Shown one piece after another: positions 1 to 5,300 of a stretch of 11,710 bases of DNA (position 1 is the first letter of the stretch; every line of letters begins with the position of its first letter). The notes below the pieces were generated by a model. That model saw nothing but the letters and a program-made list of their open reading frames with translations, did not search any database and was not told the origin of the DNA. Location of the stretch: the NCBI GenBank assembly GCA_025351675.1, contig JANXVK010000553.1, forward strand, positions 1-11,710, written 5' to 3'. The position numbers were made by a program, and so were the translations under genes. This stretch comes from Rhizobacter sp. (GTDB taxonomy: Bacteria > Pseudomonadota > Gammaproteobacteria > Burkholderiales > Burkholderiaceae_C).

Positions 1-651
1 GGCCGCGACATCGTCTCGCTACTGATCGTTGGCGCGCGCAACTCGATCGCCGTCGGCCTGATCGCGGTCGGCATCGGCAGCGGGTTCGGCGTCGCCCTCG
101 GGCTGCTCGCGGCGGCGCGGCGCGGCTGGGTCGAGGAGCTGGTGATGCGGTTCTCGGACTTCACGTTCGCGTTCCCGGCCCTGCTCTCGGCGATCATGCT
201 GACCGCCGTCTACGGCCCGGGGCTGGGCGTGGCGATCGTCGCGATCGGCATCTTCAATGTGCCGGTGTTCGCGCGCATCACGCGCGCCGCGGCCAGCGGC
301 GTGTGGGCGCGCGAGTTCGTGCTCGCCGCGCGCGCCTGCGGCAAGGGCGCGTGGCGCATCACCTTCGAGCACGTGCTGCCGAACATCGCGGCGATCCTGA
401 TCGTGCAGGCGACGATCCAGTTCGCCGTCGCGATCCTCGCCGAAGCGGCGCTCAGCTACCTCGGCTTGGGCACCCAGCCGCCGACACCGAGCTGGGGCCG
501 CATGCTCAACGAAGGGCAGAACATGATGTACCAGTCGTGGCTGCTGGCGGTCTGGCCGGGGCTGGCGATCGTGTTCTCGGTGCTGGGGTTGAATCTGATG
601 GGCGACGGGTTGCGGGATCTGCTGGACCCGCGCCTCGCCCGTCAACGCTAG
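1..651 (+). CDS. Peptide-type ABC transporter permease, DppC/OppC-like (5' end outside window)
   Basis: The frame is open from base 1, giving 216 residues up to a TAG stop at 649-651; the true start lies upstream of the window. The product is an inner-membrane permease that would pair with a DppB-type subunit to move di- or oligopeptides (or a related solute) into the cytoplasm. Several hydrophobic helices are visible. The cytoplasmic coupling loop that docks on the ATPases is recognisable as EFVLAARACGKGAWRITFEH followed by VLPN, the EAA-type motif. The segment YLGLGTQPPTPSWGRML and the end LLDPRLARQR are typical of DppC/OppC C-termini, so the 3' end is natural and not truncated. An IS5 element begins at the base after the stop codon. 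The partner ATPases and binding protein are probably those at 9305-11710. The substrate cannot be told from sequence. Confidence 0.93.
   Translation, partial: GRDIVSLLIVGARNSIAVGLIAVGIGSGFGVALGLLAAARRGWVEELVMRFSDFTFAFPALLSAIMLTAVYGPGLGVAIVAIGIFNVPVFARITRAAASGVWAREFVLAARACGKGAWRITFEHVLPNIAAILIVQATIQFAVAILAEAALSYLGLGTQPPTPSWGRMLNEGQNMMYQSWLLAVWPGLAIVFSVLGLNLMGDGLRDLLDPRLARQR
648..651. repeat. Left flank of IS5 target site (CTAG)
   Basis: CTAG directly precedes the left inverted repeat and contains the permease TAG stop codon (649-651). The partner flank at 1841-1844 is TTAG. Both fit the YTAR target of IS5, but they differ at the first base, so this is not a perfect target duplication. Confidence 0.6.
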
Positions 652-670
652 GGAAGGTCTGAACAATGCA
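652..670 (+). repeat. Left terminal inverted repeat of the IS5 element
   Basis: It matches the reverse complement of 1822-1840 at 15 of 19 positions, with the outer 10 bases (GGAAGGTCTG) identical. It marks the transposase 3' side of the element. Confidence 0.88.
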
Positions 671-809
671 CTTCAGAAGATGCATGTGCGCCAACAGGGA
701 CGCCGCAGGTCGCGTCGAGCGTTATGTCAGCACTTGTCGGCAGCGTAGTCTGCGGCGGCGCGGGCGTTTTCAACCCGGCGCAGGCCGCTCGGCCGCACTA
801 CAGACGCAC

Positions 810-1772
810 TCATGCCTGGGCTTCCAGCAACTTGCCGCGCGCCATCCACAAGTTGGACAGCGCGAACAGGGTCGTGAGTTGGGCGGCGTTCTTCTTCAGT
901 CCGCGGTAGCGGACCTTCACGAAGCCGAACTGGCGCTTGATCACTCGGAACGGATGCTCGACCTTGGCGCGGATGCTGGCCTTGATGCGCTCGACCTCGT
1001 TGATCATCGCGCCCAGCGGTTTACTCTTGTCCAGTGCCGCGCGCTTGCCCGGGCGCATGGCCACATGCCAGGTCACGTCCGGCGACGCATTCGGCCGTTT
1101 GTGCGCGCCCTGGTAGCCGGCATCCCCGAAGGCGTCGCTCTCATCCCCGTGCAACAACGAGTTGGCTTCGACCACGTCATTGACGTTCGCAGCCGTGCCT
1201 CTGACCGTGTGCACCAGGCCCGACTCGGCATCGGCGCCGATGTGGGCCTTCATGCCGAAGTGCCACTGGTTGCCCTTCTTGGTCTGGTGCATCTCGGGGT
1301 CTCGCTTGCCGTCGACGTTCTTGGTCGAGCTGGGTGCTGCAATCAGCGTGGCGTCCACCACCGTGCCGGCCCGCAGCATCAAGCCTTTGTCGTGCAGCAT
1401 GTCGTTGATCAACGAGAGGATCTGTGCGGCCAACTTGTGCTTCTCCAGCAGGTGGCGGAACCGCAGGATCGTGCTCTCGTCGGGCAGCCGGGTCGTCCAG
1501 TTGTCCAACCCCGCGAACTCGCGGTACAGCGGCACGTCGTGCAGCGCTTCTTCCATCGCCGGGTCGCTCAAGCCGAACCACTGCTGCATGAAGTGAAGGC
1601 GCAGCATCGTCTCAACCGCGAAGGGCGGGCGGCCTCGTCGGCCCTCCGGTGCAAACGGCGCGACCAGCGCGACCAACTCGGCCCACGGCACCACGAGGTT
1701 CATCTCGTCGAGAAACTCGCGCTTGCGCGTTCGCTTCGCCGTCAGATTCAGACCCAAGTCACTTTGCTTCAT
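810..1772 (-). CDS. IS5-family DDE transposase, 320 aa
   Basis: This is the enzyme that cuts and joins the IS ends. It looks intact and full length (IS5 transposase is of similar size). The N-terminal part (about 1-110) has the IS5-type segment RRGRPPFAVETMLRLHFMQQ and a helix-turn-helix-like region. The catalytic triad is visible as D140 (VVDATLIAAPSSTKN), D217 (GDAGYQG) and E272 (VEHPFRVIKRQFGF). The block RDPEMHQTKKGNQWHFGMKA (158-177) is a hallmark of the IS5 subgroup. The start ATG at 1772 gives the expected N-terminus; only a weak AGG lies upstream, as is common for poorly translated transposases. It is read in the same direction as the upstream immunity, RHS and GGDEF genes, so readthrough from them could reach it. 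Confidence 0.95.
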   Translation of the reverse strand: MKQSDLGLNLTAKRTRKREFLDEMNLVVPWAELVALVAPFAPEGRRGRPPFAVETMLRLHFMQQWFGLSDPAMEEALHDVPLYREFAGLDNWTTRLPDESTILRFRHLLEKHKLAAQILSLINDMLHDKGLMLRAGTVVDATLIAAPSSTKNVDGKRDPEMHQTKKGNQWHFGMKAHIGADAESGLVHTVRGTAANVNDVVEANSLLHGDESDAFGDAGYQGAHKRPNASPDVTWHVAMRPGKRAALDKSKPLGAMINEVERIKASIRAKVEHPFRVIKRQFGFVKVRYRGLKKNAAQLTTLFALSNLWMARGKLLEAQA

Positions 1773-1799
1773 GGCCTATATCGTCGCCGCCTGCCCTTG

Positions 1800-1825
1800 A
1801 TCAGACAAGCTGATTCGCGTCTGAT
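1800..1825. repeat. Inverted repeat inside the IS right end, upstream of the transposase
   Basis: ATCAGAC (1800-1806) and GTCTGAT (1819-1825) form a 7-bp stem with a 12-nt spacer, between the right terminal repeat and the transposase start. It could be a subterminal transposase or regulator binding site, or an mRNA hairpin that limits readthrough translation of the transposase. No function can be assigned from sequence alone. Confidence 0.4.
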
Positions 1826-1840
1826 TTATGCAGACCTTCC
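1822..1840 (-). repeat. Right terminal inverted repeat of the IS5 element
   Basis: Read on the minus strand it begins GGAAGGTCTG and pairs with 652-670. It lies upstream of the transposase start codon (1772). Confidence 0.88.
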
Positions 1841-1868
1841 TTAGCTCCCGGGCCTCTCGGTAAGTCTT

Positions 1869-2348
1869 CTATGTGATCGCGAGCCGCAGGTAGTTATCCA
1901 GTGGGTATTCCGGCTCGAACCGGTGATGAGCATCTCCAAGCCCGTGTATGGCGAGCGAGTACGGATAAGCCCCAGCAACGACTACAAGCTCGCGTCCGCT
2001 TTGACTGGTCAAAACGATCCCCGATTCCAAGCGCCTCGATTGAACGTCGATCAAGAGCTTCGTTAGCTTCAAGTGGCCGGAGAACTCACTTGGCACTTCG
2101 ATAAAAACATCCTTCTCTGCCGGTGCATCAACACGCGTCGCCGACAGAACACCGACCTCTATTCGCTCTGCCAAGTCATGCATCGCCGACTCGATGCGCG
2201 TGCCGGCTGTCGAGTTGTGCCATAGCGTCACTGCGAACGGCAGCCCGTTGGGATCTGCTTGGATCGATACGCGACTAATTCCCTGAGCTAGCCCCGCATC
2301 CGTCTGGTCGCCCGAGCGCTCAACTATGGTCACACTTGGCGTAGTCAT
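1869..2348 (-). CDS. Putative immunity protein for the RHS toxin, 159 aa
   Basis: The ATG at 2346-2348 overlaps the RHS stop codon in an ATGA, so translation is probably coupled to the toxin gene. A small gene directly after an RHS C-terminal tip is the standard place for a cognate immunity protein, which binds and blocks the toxin inside the producing cell. The protein has no signal peptide or membrane segment, consistent with a cytoplasmic immunity protein against a toxin acting in the cytoplasm. Visible blocks are a beta-rich segment with ESGIVLTSQSGRELVVVAGA (108-127) and the acidic aromatic motif FEPEYPLDNY (144-153). Base composition is lower in GC than the transporter genes: by hand count 69 of 120 bases at 1921-2040 are G or C. 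I do not recognise a named family. The role is inferred from position; the reading frame itself is well supported. Confidence 0.8.
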   Translation of the reverse strand: MTTPSVTIVERSGDQTDAGLAQGISRVSIQADPNGLPFAVTLWHNSTAGTRIESAMHDLAERIEVGVLSATRVDAPAEKDVFIEVPSEFSGHLKLTKLLIDVQSRRLESGIVLTSQSGRELVVVAGAYPYSLAIHGLGDAHHRFEPEYPLDNYLRLAIT

Positions 2349-5300
2349 TTGGGCTCAGGTTTGGGGTAGTGAAGTGTTTCGGCCGGCTTGTTGCCGTTCG
2401 CGGGAATATCGATTCTGGGGCCCTCGCCCTCTTTGCCGGGCCGCATGCCAATCCCGTTTTCACCTCTCACGCCAGGATACTTTCCCGACTCGCCGATCTT
2501 GCCGCCGGTGAGTTTGCCGAAGTCCTTTGCGGCATCTCTCGTTCCTCCGTTATCCGGGCCAAGCGGACCATTGTTGACCCTACCTCCTTGTTGCCCGCTC
2601 TTGTCATCCACTGTGCCGACAAGTTTGTCCGGCACAGGCGGTGCCTTATCGCCGCCTTGCTGCCCGCTACCTGAACTCGAAGAGTTCGAAGACGTGCTTT
2701 GCAGGATCTTGGCCGTGTCGCTGAGAGCCTTCGCTCCCACCGCGATCGTGACGGCCACACCGACAGCGCATCCAACTGGCCCGGCCGCACAGGCCGCCAG
2801 TGCGCCAGCACGACCATCAGGATCAACAAACTTGTACGGGTTGTTGTTGGCATAGTGATACCGCCCAAAACTCCCCCCCGTATTGGCGTCGCTCACCACC
2901 GGATCAGTCGACAAGAACCTCGCCGCGATCGGATCGTAATACCGCTGCTGCATGTACACGAGCCCCGAGCCCGGATCGTTCACATGCCCGGTAAACCCGA
3001 GGTCGTGGGGCACGACACCGGCGGCCGTGTTGCCATAGGGCTCGTACCGCGTGCGCCACAGCGCGCCGGTGCAGGTGCTGCCCGATACCGTGCCCCCGTT
3101 CGGGCAGCTGTAGCCGGCCGTTGCCGCCGTGGTGTTCGAGGTCTGGGTCGTGCAGGTCGTCCCCGACAGCGTGTAGCCCGACGGGCAGCTGTAGGTCGGG
3201 GTGGCAGCCTGGCTGCTGTCGGTGATGCAGCTGCTGCCCGACCGCGTTCCGCTCGTGCAGGTGTAGCCGCTGACGCTGGCCGCCTGCGTGACCGTGGTGT
3301 TGCAGGTGCTGCCCGACAGGGTGCCGCCCGACGGGCAGGAGTACACCGTCACCGGCCCCATCGTGCAGTCCATGAACTTGCCGTTGTTGCGCAGCGGCGC
3401 GGCCACCAGCGGCAGGCCCATCGAGGCAGCGATGCTCTGACACTGGGCGTACGGGCTCTCGTAGTCCGAGGTCAGGAGGCTCTGGACGATGCACTTGTAG
3501 CCGCTCGGCGAGTTGGCGTACGGCTGCAGCGAGCCGTGGCCGTTGCAGCTCCAACTGCCGGTGGCCGCGTATGACGACGGGCCGGTGCAGGTGGAGCCGG
3601 ACAGCGTGTAGCCCGCCGGGCAGCTGTACACCGGTGTTGCCGGGCTCGAACTCGTGGTGCTGCAGGTGCTGCCCGACAAGCTCCAGCCGGCCGGGCAGCT
3701 GTAGCTGACGCTCGCAGGCTGGGTGCTGGTTCCCGACTGCGTGCAGGTGCTGCCCGAGAGGGTCCAGCCCGACGGGCAGCTGTAGCCCAGCGTCGCATTG
3801 GTGGTGCCGATGGACGCCACCGGGCTGCCCAGCGCGTCGGTGAACAGCCATGTCGTGCCGGTGGCGCTGTGGGTCTTGGCGATCGCCTTGCCGGCGAGGT
3901 AGATGTAGCGGGTCGTGCTGTTCGTCGAGCCCTGTTGCGTGCCGTACAGCAACTGCCCGCCCCGGTCGTAGACCTGCACGCTGCTGCCGTTGGTGTCGGC
4001 CATCGTGGTTCTGCGGCCCCAGCCGTCGTAGGTGTAGCTGGCCGTCCCGCCGCTGACCCCGTTCGCCAGCTGCAGCCGGTTGCCTTGGTCGAAGTAATAG
4101 CCTTGGGTGCCGCGCCCGGTGATGTTGCCTTGGGTGTCGTAGACGTAGCCGGTGTACGCGCCGTTGGTGTCGATCGCGCTCAGCTTGTTGCTGGCGTCGT
4201 AGTTGTGCACCGAACTGCGGGCGCCGACCACGCTGGTGCGGATGTTGTCTAGCGCGTCGTAACCATAGCTGGCGTTGCCCCACACGCCGGGTGAGTTCGC
4301 CACCGTCAGCCGGTCGAGCCCGTCGTAGCCCATCCCGCGGCTGGCGATGCCTTCCTGCTGGTCGGTGATTGCCGTGACGTTGCCGTTGGCATCGAAGCCG
4401 TACAGGTCTCGCATCACGCCGGTCGCGCTGTTCACGGCCGGCAGGCCGCGCACGTTCTGCGTCAGGCTGTGCGCGATGCCGTTGCCCAGCGTGTAGCCGG
4501 CCACCCCGCCGTTCGGGTGGTAGCTCACGCCGCTGGCATAGGAGCCGACCTGCGTAGCCTCGCCGAGCGCGTTCGGGCTCCAGGCAACGGTGCTGGAGTC
4601 GGGGTACGTCAGCGCGCTCGGGTGGCCGTTGGGGTCCCAGGCGCGGGTGATGGGGTAGGTGCTGCCGCCGTAGTTCAGGGTCTCGGTCGCGAGCAGCCGG
4701 CGCCGGTAGTAGGTGTAGGCCCAAGTCGAGCCGTTGGAGACCACGGTCAGCGGCAGCCCATCGGGCGTGTAGCTGCGTCCGATCGCCGGGCTGCCGTCGC
4801 CGAAGCCGGTGCCGGTCAGGCGGTTGCGCAGGTCGTAGACGAAGGCGGTGATCTTGTTGCCGGGCACGCTGGCGTGGTCGCAGCTTGCCGTACTCGTCAG
4901 GCCCAGACCGGTGGCGCGCCAACTGGTGTTGTTGGCGGCGTCGTAGGCTTGGATCGTCGCGCCGAGCTCGGGCTCGACGGTCTTGCACAGGCGCTGGTGG
5001 GTGTCGTAGACGTAGCTGCGCGTCACGCTGGCCGGGCCGCTGCCAGCGAAGGCGCCGCCGCGGGTGATGCCGGTGGGCTTGCCGAATACGTCGCGGTTGA
5101 TGCTCACGCTCACGCCCTCGGGCGCCGTGATGTTGGCAATGGCCGAGGTGCCGGGCTGGTCGAAGGCCTGGTAGCCGGTAGTGGTCGCGAACCCGCGCGC
5201 GTTGGTGCTGCGCTGCAGGAAGCCGGGCTGGTAGTAGGTGCTGCTGGTGAGCAGGCCGAGCTCGCTGTCGGCGTAGGCGGTGATGGGGCGGCCGAGTGCG

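Larger units (their letters stand above)
652..1840 (-). mobile_element. Complete IS5-family insertion sequence (IS5 subgroup), 1189 bp
   Basis: The element is bounded by inverted repeats that both begin GGAAGGTCTG and carries one full-length transposase on the minus strand. Its size, the terminal GGAAGGT and the transposase sequence all match the IS5 subgroup (IS5 itself is about 1.2 kb with GGAAGGT ends). IS5-type elements target and duplicate a 4-bp YTAR site. Here the left flank is CTAG (648-651) and the right flank is TTAG (1841-1844), both YTAR but not identical. It abuts the permease stop codon on the left and lies 28 bp beyond the stop of the putative immunity gene on the right. Confidence 0.93.

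Noticed and set aside
666..1844. Plus-strand open frame of 392 codons across the IS element
   Set aside because: It is antisense to an intact transposase, runs through the right inverted repeat and shows no domain.
3062..3787. Regularly spaced direct repeats resembling a CRISPR array
   Set aside because: The repeats are imperfect, lie in frame and encode a conserved Cys motif within one protein; spacers are also similar low-complexity coding sequence.
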